Source: Oligoflexales bacterium (GTDB lineage Bacteria; Bdellovibrionota_B; Oligoflexia; Oligoflexales; RGVZ01). From it: a DNA stretch of 62,399 nucleotides. The number at the start of each line of letters is the position of its first letter. Position 1 is the stretch's first letter. The notes under the pieces are model-generated. The model was not told the DNA's origin, searched no databases, and saw nothing but the letters and a program-made list of their open reading frames with translations. The position numbers and the translations under genes were made by a program. Positions 26,910 to 35,176 of the stretch are shown here, piece after piece. The stretch is taken from assembly GCA_947468665.1 (NCBI GenBank), contig CANILH010000001.1, positions 87,683-150,081 on the forward strand, in the 5' to 3' direction.

Positions 26910-27683
26910 ATGTCTCGCAATAAATTATTGGCCGGCAACTGGAAAATGCACAAAACTCGCGCTGAGGCGTCAGAGTTTTTTCGGTCGTTTACAAAGCTGG
27001 TCGGAAACATGGCCGATGTCACAAGGTCAGTAGAGGTCGCTTTCGGTGTTCCTGCCACTTTATTTGATGTTTGCGTCAATGCGGCGGGTGCGGGCGTCAA
27101 AATTTTGGCGCAGAATGTTCATTACGAAAAACAAGGCGCGTTCACTGGCGAGCTTTCCACTGTGATGCTCCAAGATGCGGGCCTTCAGGGTTCTATTATT
27201 GGCCACAGCGAAAGGCGCCAGTACTTTGCCGAAACCGATCAGGCTGTCGGTAAGAAATGGAACGCTCTGTCGCTTTCAAGTCTTCTGCCTGTGGTTTGTG
27301 TGGGTGAAACAAAAGCGGAGCGGGAAGCTGGCGAGACAAATATAGTCGTAAAAAAGCAATTTGAGCTGGCCTTGGCGGAAGTATCAGCGGACGCCAAAGC
27401 AAAAGATTTTGTTATTGCCTATGAGCCTGTTTGGGCAATTGGGACAGGCCTTACGGCAACGCCAGAGCAGGCGGAAGAGGTTCACCTTATGATTCGAGGA
27501 TTACTGACAACTCATTTTGGTGCCGCGAGAGCTGAGACCGTAAGAATTCTTTACGGCGGCAGTATGAGTGCCGCCAATTGCGCGGAACTCTTGAAAAAGC
27601 CCAATATCGACGGAGGGCTGGTTGGTGGGGCGTCGTTAAAGCCAGAAGATTTCTCTAAAATGGTTTTAACGGCAAAAGGCTAA
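26910..27683 (+). CDS. tpiA: Triosephosphate isomerase
   Basis: A 257-residue TIM-barrel enzyme that interconverts dihydroxyacetone phosphate and glyceraldehyde-3-phosphate. Active-site residues are N10 and K12 in AGNWKMHK, H99 in IGHSERR and E172 in YEPVWAIGTG. The phosphate loop LYGGSM near the end is intact. It lies directly after pgk. The GlpD-like enzyme at 5.1-6.4 kb would feed the same dihydroxyacetone phosphate pool. The gene converges with trmFO. Confidence 0.98.
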   Translation: MSRNKLLAGNWKMHKTRAEASEFFRSFTKLVGNMADVTRSVEVAFGVPATLFDVCVNAAGAGVKILAQNVHYEKQGAFTGELSTVMLQDAGLQGSIIGHSERRQYFAETDQAVGKKWNALSLSSLLPVVCVGETKAEREAGETNIVVKKQFELALAEVSADAKAKDFVIAYEPVWAIGTGLTATPEQAEEVHLMIRGLLTTHFGAARAETVRILYGGSMSAANCAELLKKPNIDGGLVGGASLKPEDFSKMVLTAKG

Positions 27684-27720
27684 GCTCTTTGACGCCCGAT
27701 CTGGATCGTTGCCTCAAGCT

Positions 27721-29088
27721 TTAAGAAATATTGTTAGCTGATAACCACGCGCTAAACGACTGCCAGGCTTTTGAGACTTTCTCAGCCTGGCGGTCTTTTT
27801 TGCCTTTGCCGCGCACTTTTGCCACAGTCGGCAGCAGTCCGAAGTTTGCGTTCATGGGTGAATACTCCCCAAGCGGACCCACTGTGACATAGTTTACGAG
27901 GGCACCAAGCATTGTGTCGGGGGGGGGATTTGATAAACCAATACGTTCGTCAAATGTTTGACGCTTTTCTTGTAACGCGGCCACGGCGTTGCGACCCGCG
28001 ATAAGACCGATGGCGGCTGATTCCGTGTAGCCCTCAACGCCCGTGATTTGTCCGGCGAGAAATACCCTTGGGTTAGACTTAAATGAAAGATCAGCATTTA
28101 AGGTGTCCGGGCTTTTAATATAAGTATTGCGGTGAACTGAGCCAAACCGGTGATATTCAGCCGTTTCCAGACCAGGAATCAGCTTGAACACCCTGGCCTG
28201 TTCGGGCCATTTCATTTTGGTCTGAAAGCCCACCATGGAGAACATGCTGGCTTCTTTATTTTCCATGCGTAGCTGGAGATTGGCGTAAGGCCAGCGCCCT
28301 GTCCGAGGATCTGTAAGACCTACAGGTTTCATGGGGCCAAAGCGCAGCGTCTCCCGGCCGCGCTCGATCATGACCTCAATGGGAAGGCAGCCCTCAAAAT
28401 ATTTTACGTCCTCAAAATCATGAAGAGGCATCTTCTCGGCCGTATTGACGGCGTCAATAAAGGCGTAATACTCGGCCTCATTCAGGGGAAGGTTCAAATA
28501 ATCACCGCCGTCTTCGCCCTTTTGCCAGCGGTCTGCGATAAATCCCTTTTCCATATTAATGGAATCGGCGTCAATCACAGGCGCTATGGCGTCGTAAAAA
28601 TAAAGTCTTTTTGACCCACCGGCAAGTTCCTGAATACCGGCAGCCAGAGATTCAGCGGTTAGAGGCCCTGTGGCAATAATCCAGATCTCGTCTCGTGCCT
28701 GAAGCTCAGCCTCAGTTGGAATGGCTATGACCTCTTCGTCCACTCTCGTAAAGAGCCCAGATTTATTAAGCTCCCGGGAGATGGCCTCAGAAAAAATCTC
28801 CCGATTTACGGCTAAGGCTTGTCCCGCGGGGACTTTTGCCTCTAAAGCAGCCTTGACAACGAGGCTGTCCAAAGAAAGCATTTCCCGTTTAAGTTCGCCT
28901 GGAGCTGAGTCATCGGCCATGGATTTCAGACTGTTACTGCAGACAAGCTCAGCAAGATTGCCAGTTTCATGGGCAGGGGTGAGTTTTTTAGGGCGCATTT
29001 CATGAAGAATGACCGGAATGCCGCGTCGGACCACTTGCCAGCAGGCCTCTGAGCCCGCGAGTCCTCCGCCGATGACGTGAACTTTCAT
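27721..29088 (-). CDS. trmFO: tRNA (uracil-54-C5)-methyltransferase TrmFO, folate/FAD dependent
   Basis: A 455-residue flavoenzyme that uses methylenetetrahydrofolate to make ribothymidine at position 54 of tRNA. It begins with the FAD motif VIGGGLAGSEACW at residues 5-17, followed by the GidA-like family block HETGNLAELVCSNSLKS. FLAGQITGVEGYTESAAIG in the C-terminal third and a YSPMNANFGLLP segment are typical of TrmFO. Length is usual. Presence of TrmFO rather than the SAM-dependent TrmA is common in Firmicutes, alpha- and delta-proteobacteria-like groups. It is divergent from the TPR gene. Confidence 0.95.
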   Translation of the reverse strand: MKVHVIGGGLAGSEACWQVVRRGIPVILHEMRPKKLTPAHETGNLAELVCSNSLKSMADDSAPGELKREMLSLDSLVVKAALEAKVPAGQALAVNREIFSEAISRELNKSGLFTRVDEEVIAIPTEAELQARDEIWIIATGPLTAESLAAGIQELAGGSKRLYFYDAIAPVIDADSINMEKGFIADRWQKGEDGGDYLNLPLNEAEYYAFIDAVNTAEKMPLHDFEDVKYFEGCLPIEVMIERGRETLRFGPMKPVGLTDPRTGRWPYANLQLRMENKEASMFSMVGFQTKMKWPEQARVFKLIPGLETAEYHRFGSVHRNTYIKSPDTLNADLSFKSNPRVFLAGQITGVEGYTESAAIGLIAGRNAVAALQEKRQTFDERIGLSNPPPDTMLGALVNYVTVGPLGEYSPMNANFGLLPTVAKVRGKGKKDRQAEKVSKAWQSFSAWLSANNIS

Positions 29089-29247
29089 GAATAACCTCAG
29101 TATGTTAATAATTTACCAAGTGTAATACCGCTCTCGTGGAAATGCGGTGTATCACAATAAAAATCTGCTTTCAAAACAAACAACCCGTTGCTAACCTTTC
29201 GACAGTTAATTCTTAGTGCAACATGTACTTGGGGGGTCTAGTTTGCC

Positions 29248-29757
29248 GTGCAAGGTGTAACCGGCGAAAATTTCGCAAGCGAGTTTTGTGGTCGCAGGGC
29301 CATGAATCTCATTGAGGACGGGCTTAAGGCCGCCAGTCAGGGGCTCTATGACCGTGCGACCAGACGGTTTAAGGATAGCCTTAGACTCCAAAAATCAGCG
29401 GAAGCTTTGACCTATTGGGCTTGGGTGGAGTCCAGCAAAGGAAACCTTCATGTCGCCGTTCACTTGTGCCGTGAGGCTTTGCGGGTAGACGAGGACTTCG
29501 GTAATGCGGCCAATGATCTGGGTTCTTACATGGCCGCCTTGGGAGACACCTCGGGGGCCATTCATTATTTTGAGAGAGCCAAGAAGTCTGAGCGCTACAG
29601 CTCAAGACACTTTCCCTACATGAACCTTGGCAGGATTTATTGGGAACGAGGCGAGTACTGGAAAGCTTTTAAGGAGTACCGCCTGGCAAATGAGATTTGT
29701 CCAGATGACGAAAGCATCAAATCGGCTTTAGCTAAGATCGGAAAGCACATTATTTAA
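29248..29757 (+). CDS. TPR-repeat protein
   Basis: A 169-residue helical protein with tandem tetratricopeptide-like repeats from about residue 20. Repeat units of about 34 residues with the expected Ala/Gly/Tyr pattern are seen: GLYDRATRRFKDSL, GNLHVAVHLCREALRV, GDTSGAIHYFERAKK and GEYWKAFKEYRLANE. No signal peptide or membrane segment is present, so a cytoplasmic adaptor role is likely. The start is either the GTG at 29248 or the ATG at 29302, which has CAGGG upstream. A strong terminator follows 8 bases after the stop. Confidence 0.8.
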   Translation: MQGVTGENFASEFCGRRAMNLIEDGLKAASQGLYDRATRRFKDSLRLQKSAEALTYWAWVESSKGNLHVAVHLCREALRVDEDFGNAANDLGSYMAALGDTSGAIHYFERAKKSERYSSRHFPYMNLGRIYWERGEYWKAFKEYRLANEICPDDESIKSALAKIGKHII

Positions 29758-29765
29758 TCCGGTAG

Positions 29766-29811
29766 AAACAGGAAAGCCCCGGGCAGTCATCTGCCCGGGG
29801 CTTTCCTGTTT
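29766..29811. terminator. Bidirectional terminator with perfect 21-bp stem
   Basis: Arms at 29766-29786 and 29791-29811 are exact reverse complements over 21 bases with a TCAT loop. The stem has a G+C-rich core (GCCCCGGGCAG) flanked by AAACAGGAAA and TTTCCTGTTT, so it gives a U-rich tail in both directions. It lies between the convergent TPR gene and the 68-residue gene and should stop both transcripts. Confidence 0.85.
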
Positions 29812-29823
29812 AGACGTCCAAAC

Positions 29824-30030
29824 TCATTGAGCGGGGCGGTCTTCACGGATCTGTTCAGTAAGGAGACCTAAGAGCTGACTTGAGACGCTAATAATGTCTC
29901 TCGCCTGGCAGCCTTCGTCTTGAAGGTGCTTATAAATTGCGTCAGCCAAGCTTCTTACAGCTCTATCATTTAGATTTACAGCCGGCCCTGTCGCTGAGTG
30001 GACAGCCTTTTTCGTGGTGCTGAGTGACAT
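29824..30030 (-). CDS. Small protein of unknown function (68 residues)
   Basis: A 68-residue protein supported by a strong GGAGG nine bases before the ATG and by the shared terminator 12 bases after its stop. It has a Lys/Thr-rich start and a predicted helical body: NDRAVRSLADAIYKHL, then QARDIISVSSQLLGLLTEQ. There is one Cys and no membrane segment. The pattern suggests a small cytoplasmic helical protein, perhaps a regulator or partner, but I do not recognise the family. It stands alone between the TPR gene and psd. Confidence 0.7.
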   Translation of the reverse strand: MSLSTTKKAVHSATGPAVNLNDRAVRSLADAIYKHLQDEGCQARDIISVSSQLLGLLTEQIREDRPAQ

Positions 30031-30194
30031 GGTTTTGGTCCTCCTTGTGAGAGCAGTTTGCCGCCCTATGCCTTTAATGATACAAAGAATGTACCAGATT
30101 GGGGAACCGAAGTTAAGGCTTTAATAGATTCATGAGTTCCTTGAATAGCTAAGTAAAAACATGTAGTTACCAAGTTAAGTCGACTACTGGTAGT

Positions 30195-30224
30195 TTGAGC
30201 TATGTGACCTTTTGGACACATAAT
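30195..30224 (+). promoter_or_regulatory. Candidate psd promoter with an internal inverted repeat
   Basis: TTGAGC (30195-30200) and CATAAT (30219-30224) are spaced 18 bases, matching the sigma-70 consensus at four and five of six positions. An inverted repeat TATGTG-N10-CACATA (30201-30206 and 30217-30222) fills the spacer, and a second one, ACTAC-TG-GTAGT, lies just before the -35 (30183-30194). A repressor site is possible. The rest of the 241-base gap holds nothing that I can support. Confidence 0.4.
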
Positions 30225-30271
30225 TAGGTTGCGTGGGTGTGGCTAATTGACCACGAAGTGGAGGGGTAGGC

Positions 30272-31171
30272 ATGACATCAGAGTTACTAGTTAAACCTCA
30301 GATCAAGGGGCTTAAGGAGGCGTTGGTTTTAGGGCTAGGTTTTGTCCCGCAGAACTTAATAAGTTTTCTTGTTGGAGCCTTGGTGCGTATTGAGTGGCCG
30401 GCGCTGATTCAGCGGTGGGTTAACAGGGCCTTTGTCGGGATATTTCAAATTAATATGGCGGAGGCTGAAAAGCCTCTTGCCGCCTATCAGTCGATAGAAG
30501 ACGTTTTTACCAGGGGTCTTGCCCCAAATCAGCGCAAGATCTCAGGATCATATGTCTCGTCAGCTGATGGCGTGCTTGAGATGTCGCGTCCTGTCACATT
30601 GCGCCAGGACGCAGTTCAGGCGAAAGGAATTTCATACTCACTCCCAGACCTTGTTCTTGGAGATAAAAATGGCGTTATTAATGCCAGCTGGTATACGACG
30701 ATTTATCTGGCGCCCCATAATTATCACAGGGTACACGCCCCAATTTCAGGTCAGGTGACTGGTCTTAGGTATATTCCTGGCAGGCTTTGGCCGGTTAACC
30801 GGCCGGCCGTTAGGGCCATTCCGGGTCTTTTCGTCCAAAACGAAAGGCTGGTCTTTGATGTGACGCTGCCGGCCGGCGGTAAGGCCTGGGTCGTTATGGT
30901 AGGTGCTTTCAACGTGGGACGCATGTCCACCAGGCTATTCCCGGATTTTGTGACTAATGCCGCAGGCAGTCTTTTTGCTGCTGGCCCATACCGTGTAAAA
31001 GAGTTGCCACTCACATTGTCGCCAGCTGTCGCGGTGGGTGAGGAGCTGGGTATTTTTATGTTGGGATCAACAACGGTTGTTATTTTAGACCAGGAGGCAC
31101 GGGCTGCCTTGAATCCAAAAGAGATCTTGTCACCTGAGAAAGTATCTATGGGGCAGAGTTTGTCACGGTAG
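30272..31171 (+). CDS. psd: Phosphatidylserine decarboxylase proenzyme
   Basis: A 299-residue proenzyme that makes phosphatidylethanolamine from phosphatidylserine at the inner membrane. It is processed to a pyruvoyl enzyme by self-cleavage at LGST: the break falls before S266 in GIFMLGSTTVV. The catalytic YLAPHNYHRVHAPISG block carries H149. An N-terminal hydrophobic segment (about 20-45) fits membrane attachment. Length matches the proteobacterial type. GGAGGGG precedes the ATG. A pyruvate-kinase-like gene follows 59 bases downstream on the same strand. Confidence 0.95.
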   Translation: MTSELLVKPQIKGLKEALVLGLGFVPQNLISFLVGALVRIEWPALIQRWVNRAFVGIFQINMAEAEKPLAAYQSIEDVFTRGLAPNQRKISGSYVSSADGVLEMSRPVTLRQDAVQAKGISYSLPDLVLGDKNGVINASWYTTIYLAPHNYHRVHAPISGQVTGLRYIPGRLWPVNRPAVRAIPGLFVQNERLVFDVTLPAGGKAWVVMVGAFNVGRMSTRLFPDFVTNAAGSLFAAGPYRVKELPLTLSPAVAVGEELGIFMLGSTTVVILDQEARAALNPKEILSPEKVSMGQSLSR

Positions 31172-31230
31172 CCCGGGTCTGCGATAATGGATCCAATTGT
31201 TACGTTTGACATTTTCGGAGGCATTCATCT

Positions 31231-32661
31231 GTGATCCAGGAAAACGCGCCACACACAAAAATCATTTGGTCTTTTTCGAGTCGTGTTTTGGATGAGGAAT
31301 TGGCTCAGCGGATTGCCAATGAGAAAGTGGACGGAGTAAGGCTCGCCTTTCACGGGGACTCAGAAGACCGTATCCCAAAGTTTATTGAGCAGTTTCGCAA
31401 AGCTCATAACCCACAAAAAACAGATCAGGCCGCAATCATGGTGGACCTGTCTGATGGTGCCCGCGCTCAGGTGGCGGAGTTACAAGAGGCCAAAGAGATT
31501 CTATTTGGCAACTTGGTGACGATGGCGCCCGTGGGCTCGAAGACAGACGCGCACTTTAAAGTGCAATGCCGGACCTGGGAGGGAATTTTTCGCGACGGTG
31601 CCATGGTGTATATGGGATATGGCCATGTGGTCATGAAAGTTAAGGACGTTTCCAAAGAGCAAGTTACGCTTGAGGTTATTCAAGGGGGCACGATTTTCCC
31701 AAGTATGGATATTCATATCCCAGAGACCAGGGCGCGTCGTAGTCTCGACAGTATTGATGATATACACCTCCAAAAAATCTGTGATCTTCACATTGAGTAT
31801 GTCGTACTTCCAGGAATTCGAGAGGCAAAGGAGATAGAGACATTCAAGGCCAGACTCACCAAGTTTACAAAAGACCGCCCATGGCTCGTTCTCAGGATTG
31901 ACTCCATGGATGTCTACAATAAACTCGATGAGCTTCTTCCGTTGGTTGACGGAATTCTTATCAGCCGCCGTGAGCTTGCCCTGACCACCAATCCGGCCAC
32001 AATTCCGATGCTCACCAAAGAAATCAACCAAAAGGCCGATGATCACGCCAAGATCGTTTTGACGGCAAGTGAGATGCTGGGCTCCATGAGGCGCGGCCCG
32101 ACGCCGACACGCGCCGAGGTTAGTGATATCGCCAACGCCATCAACGATGGCAGTGACGCGCTCGTGCTGTCTGAGGACGTCGCCAATGGCCCATATGCGG
32201 TGCAGGCACTACGGGTAATGGATAGAATCATTCTCGACACTGAGAAACGTAGCGCAAGTGAACTGAACTGGCTTAAAGTCTCGCCTTCTGTTGATACCGG
32301 CATGGACGCGATCGCTTATAACGCCTACTTGACTGCCGAGCGGGTGGGCGCAAAGGCCATTGTCTGCGTTACAAAAGAAGGTAACACGGCTATGCGACTT
32401 GCCAGTTTTCGGGCCCCCGTCCCTGTCATCGCGGTCACCTTCAGCGAGAGGGTCGCCAAGAAGTTATCTCTTGCCCGGGGTGTTCAGGCACTCGTTTTGA
32501 AGATGGATCCTAATATTGGCGAGGTTCTTCCTATCGTTAACGAGCAACTTGTCCGCCAAAGCTGGCTTAAACCGGGCGATAAGATTGTCTTCGTTTCAAT
32601 TACGATCTCTTCCGTAAGCGCCAAGGGCAGCAATCTATTTACCGTTCAGGAATTGCAGTAA
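31231..32661 (+). CDS. Pyruvate kinase-like protein with altered active-site motifs
   Basis: A 476-residue protein with the full pyruvate kinase length and fold order. The PTRAEVSDIANAINDGSDAL block (291-310) is well kept. Other signatures are not: RLNFSHG is RLAFHG (37-42), DTKGPEIR is DLSDGARAQ, and the catalytic Lys of the KIEN motif is R222 (LRIDSMD), with the metal Glu as D224. ARGDLG is SRRELA (245-250), with Asp changed to E248, and ATQMLESM is ASEMLGSM (279-286). Both metal acids are thus swapped but still acidic. It could be a diverged active kinase, a regulatory pseudoenzyme, or an enzyme on another enolpyruvate or oxaloacetate substrate. The start is GTG with CGGAGG upstream. Confidence 0.85.
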   Translation: MIQENAPHTKIIWSFSSRVLDEELAQRIANEKVDGVRLAFHGDSEDRIPKFIEQFRKAHNPQKTDQAAIMVDLSDGARAQVAELQEAKEILFGNLVTMAPVGSKTDAHFKVQCRTWEGIFRDGAMVYMGYGHVVMKVKDVSKEQVTLEVIQGGTIFPSMDIHIPETRARRSLDSIDDIHLQKICDLHIEYVVLPGIREAKEIETFKARLTKFTKDRPWLVLRIDSMDVYNKLDELLPLVDGILISRRELALTTNPATIPMLTKEINQKADDHAKIVLTASEMLGSMRRGPTPTRAEVSDIANAINDGSDALVLSEDVANGPYAVQALRVMDRIILDTEKRSASELNWLKVSPSVDTGMDAIAYNAYLTAERVGAKAIVCVTKEGNTAMRLASFRAPVPVIAVTFSERVAKKLSLARGVQALVLKMDPNIGEVLPIVNEQLVRQSWLKPGDKIVFVSITISSVSAKGSNLFTVQELQ

Positions 32662-32721
32662 CTTCAGGACATTGGCTCGCCTTAGACCGGGTATCAACTA
32701 TGTATTGAGGGAGGCTACGAC

Positions 32722-33792
32722 ATGCATTGCCGGCTATTAATGATCGTCGCGGTTCTTGCCAGCGCTGAAGCGGCACTGGCACAGGACCCCCCAGCCCTTA
32801 AGACTAATGTTGCCAATGAGGCCGCGGAACCCCCGGTTCAAAGGGGCGGGGGTGGCGGCAGTGGGGGAGGAAGTGCCGGCGGCATGAAGAAATTCTCAGC
32901 GCCCACACCCGCCGCAGGGCTTTATGGACTTATTGATCTAAAACACACAACAAATGATTACTACAGTGACCTTGGGAGAAGGGTCAAACGAGACCCGGCC
33001 GCGCATGCAAAGCTAAGGGTCGGCGCCAAATTTTACGGAGAGACACTCGATGTCAGCGCCGGAGTTGGTGGAGCGAAGCTTCCCGCTTCGCAACGTGTTT
33101 ATCAGAAAAGACCAGACATCACTGTCGACATGTACCCGGTGAAGGGGCGGAATCTTAACATTCTCGTTTACGTGAACGCCATGTTCCCAGTCCGTTCAGA
33201 GGACCTTGATCCAACGGAGTTCGCTGATGGTGATCGCTACGACGGCGATTATCGGAGAGCAATGGATGCTACTGTTATGTCAGTAGGTATAGCTCCGAAT
33301 ATGAAGACTGAAGGGGTTTTCGCCGTAGGAAAGACCTCGATCACGTTTGGCGCCGATGCTTGGACCAGGATGTATTCTAAGCCGCTTTATATAGAGCAAG
33401 ATGATGGCAGTCGTGAGCTTGGACTGGTAGCGAAGGAGGCTCCTGAGGTGGAGAAGCCATTTGAGGACCGGGCTTTAAGGTACGTTCACCAGGAGACCAT
33501 CGCCTTAGGCTACTCGCCGGCGGTATTTCCCAGACTTCAAACAGAGATCGCCGGCTACTCAGAGTCCAGGTACTTGCCCCGCTATCATCAAAATAGCCAA
33601 ACAGGGTCCTGGGATTATACTTATGAACCAGAGCGAATTTCATTTACACGTTATAAAATCGCGATGGATATTACACAATCAGCAACGGTTTCTAATGAGC
33701 TTTACTATTTCCGCAATGGATTTTTTGCCGAAGATCGCATAAATGATCAGAGACGATATAGAAATATCGTAAGACTGGCATTTAAGCTCTAG
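32722..33792 (+). CDS. Predicted outer-membrane beta-barrel protein
   Basis: A 356-residue exported protein. The signal peptide spans about 1-21 with ALA-Q cleavage. The mature N-terminus carries a Gly-rich low-complexity stretch (residues 41-54, mostly Gly and Ser), perhaps a flexible linker. From residue 70 on, alternating polar and apolar strands rich in Tyr and Asp, and a final strand ending VRLAFKL, suggest an outer-membrane barrel. A GGGAGG site lies close upstream. No family was recognised; the strand pattern resembles other uncharacterised delta-proteobacterial barrel proteins. Confidence 0.72.
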   Translation: MHCRLLMIVAVLASAEAALAQDPPALKTNVANEAAEPPVQRGGGGGSGGGSAGGMKKFSAPTPAAGLYGLIDLKHTTNDYYSDLGRRVKRDPAAHAKLRVGAKFYGETLDVSAGVGGAKLPASQRVYQKRPDITVDMYPVKGRNLNILVYVNAMFPVRSEDLDPTEFADGDRYDGDYRRAMDATVMSVGIAPNMKTEGVFAVGKTSITFGADAWTRMYSKPLYIEQDDGSRELGLVAKEAPEVEKPFEDRALRYVHQETIALGYSPAVFPRLQTEIAGYSESRYLPRYHQNSQTGSWDYTYEPERISFTRYKIAMDITQSATVSNELYYFRNGFFAEDRINDQRRYRNIVRLAFKL

Positions 33793-33798
33793 GATATC

Positions 33799-34407
33799 GT
33801 GGACTCTATGGGATCAGATTCAGGACCAAACGCATTTATAGAAATTGAGCATAAGTTCGTCGTCGGGCGTGACTTTGATCATGTCAAATTCGTAAAAAAT
33901 CTAGCCGGCATGGCGCCGTCTCGTCAGGCATCCATTCATGTGCGAGACACATATTTTGTTATATCTCACGATAGGCGGCATGTATTCAGACACCGGTTTG
34001 ATCACGAATTACAACAGCTGACAGTGAAATCTGTTGAGGACGACGCGGCTGTCCGTATGGAAGTTAATATCCCTATCGACCAGTCAAAAGGCGATCAAAG
34101 ACCCGCTATAGCTGAGTTTATGAAAGCCCTTGGCTGCTCTTGGTCCGGCGAGCTTGCCAAGGATATTCAAGTCGCCTACTTTCCTGATTGTGAGATTGTT
34201 TTCTACCGCGCGGTCAATAGGGACAAGACGGTCTGCTGTGTGGAGTTTGAGGCTGTCAATCCAGGTTCGGTCGCGGAGGGGCTTAGTGTTCTCGCGAAGT
34301 ATGAATCAATACTTGGGTTTAAGGTCGAAGAGCGCGAGACGAAAAGCCTCTTTGAGCTGTTATTGCTCGACGGCGCGCCAGGTGACATTCAAGCTATGTT
34401 CGTTTAA
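33799..34407 (+). CDS. CYTH-domain protein
   Basis: A 202-residue protein with the CYTH (CyaB, thiamine triphosphatase) signature ExExK: E15-I-E17-H-K19 in FIEIEHKF. Further strands of the triphosphate tunnel fold follow: DTYF, FRHRFD, LTVKSVEDDAAVRMEVNI and CVEFEAVNP. Such enzymes bind a triphosphate in a beta-tunnel with metal ions. The actual substrate (thiamine triphosphate, inorganic triphosphate or ATP) cannot be told. The start is GTG at 33799 with AGGA upstream; an ATG three codons on is an alternative. It lies six bases after the barrel protein and 57 bases before the YqeY gene. Confidence 0.75.
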   Translation: MDSMGSDSGPNAFIEIEHKFVVGRDFDHVKFVKNLAGMAPSRQASIHVRDTYFVISHDRRHVFRHRFDHELQQLTVKSVEDDAAVRMEVNIPIDQSKGDQRPAIAEFMKALGCSWSGELAKDIQVAYFPDCEIVFYRAVNRDKTVCCVEFEAVNPGSVAEGLSVLAKYESILGFKVEERETKSLFELLLLDGAPGDIQAMFV

Positions 34408-34464
34408 TGAAAATGCTGTAAATCACTAGAAATTACTAACTGGTAGACATAAGGAAAACATCAG

Positions 34465-34896
34465 ATGGGACTTAAAGATACGATTCACAAAGACATCATA
34501 ACCGCGATGAAGGCCAAAGACGTTCACCGACTGAGTGTACTTCGGATGGTAATGGCCGACATCAAAAACAAACAGTCCCAGGTGAATCTGCGTGAGGAAC
34601 TTCCGGAGGCGGATGTTCTGGCGGTTGTTGGCTCATATCAAAAAAAGCTAACAAAAAGCCTTGATGACTACCCAGATGGCGACGCTAAAAATGCGCTGAT
34701 CAATGAGATAAAAGTGGTCCAGGAGTATCTGCCGCAGAAGGCATCTGATGCTGATACAAAGAACGCTATTGAGAAAGTATTAGGCGCGACCACAGACCGT
34801 AATTTTGGCTCCGTAATGAAACTTGTTATGGCAGAGCTTCAGGGAAATGGGGATGGTCGCTTGGTAAGCCAGCTACTTAAGGAAAAACTTTCTTAA
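34465..34896 (+). CDS. GatB/YqeY-domain protein
   Basis: A 143-residue protein of the YqeY family, which shares a domain with the C-terminus of the amidotransferase subunit GatB. The N-terminal LKDTIHKDIITAMKAKD, the KNKQ segment and IKVVQEYLPQKASDADT are family marks. The C-terminal MAELQGNGDGRLVSQLLKEKL helix matches the tRNA-binding tail domain. The molecular role is not settled; links to tRNA-dependent amidation or proofreading are inferred from GatB. AAGGA precedes the ATG. A terminator lies about 85 bases after the stop. Confidence 0.93.
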   Translation: MGLKDTIHKDIITAMKAKDVHRLSVLRMVMADIKNKQSQVNLREELPEADVLAVVGSYQKKLTKSLDDYPDGDAKNALINEIKVVQEYLPQKASDADTKNAIEKVLGATTDRNFGSVMKLVMAELQGNGDGRLVSQLLKEKLS

Positions 34897-34981
34897 GTAT
34901 TGACGTGTTAGGGCGAAGTGATGGCTTGTTCGCAGGCTTTTGTGAATGGCAAGTATAGCGCCTTTTCCGAGTGATATCAGA

Positions 34982-35018
34982 CCGCAAGCACACGTCTCGT
35001 GTGCGCTTGCGGCTTTTT
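34982..35018 (+). terminator. Rho-independent terminator after the yqeY gene
   Basis: CCGCAAGCACACG (34982-34994) pairs with CGTGTGCGCTTGCGG (34998-35012), leaving a TCT loop and a two-base bulge on one side, and is followed by CTTTTTCTTT. This is a typical intrinsic terminator and ends the psd to yqeY direction. The remainder of the 280-base gap has a TATAAT at 35055-35060 without a clear -35 box, perhaps the promoter of the next gene. Confidence 0.85.
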
Positions 35019-35176
35019 CTTTCGCCAAACTACCGTCCTGAGGCGACTGCGGGGTATAATTTAAACAGAGCAAAAGGGTCGTTCTAAAAAACCCTCATGA
35101 AAAATTTAATGGTACCGATATTAACTACCATAGTCATCGCACCGGTTTTACTTAGATAACGATATTAGGAATGTAA

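Noticed and set aside
30069..30125. 18-codon ATG frame upstream of psd
   Set aside because: No ribosome site and no sign of conservation; more likely part of the leader and promoter region.
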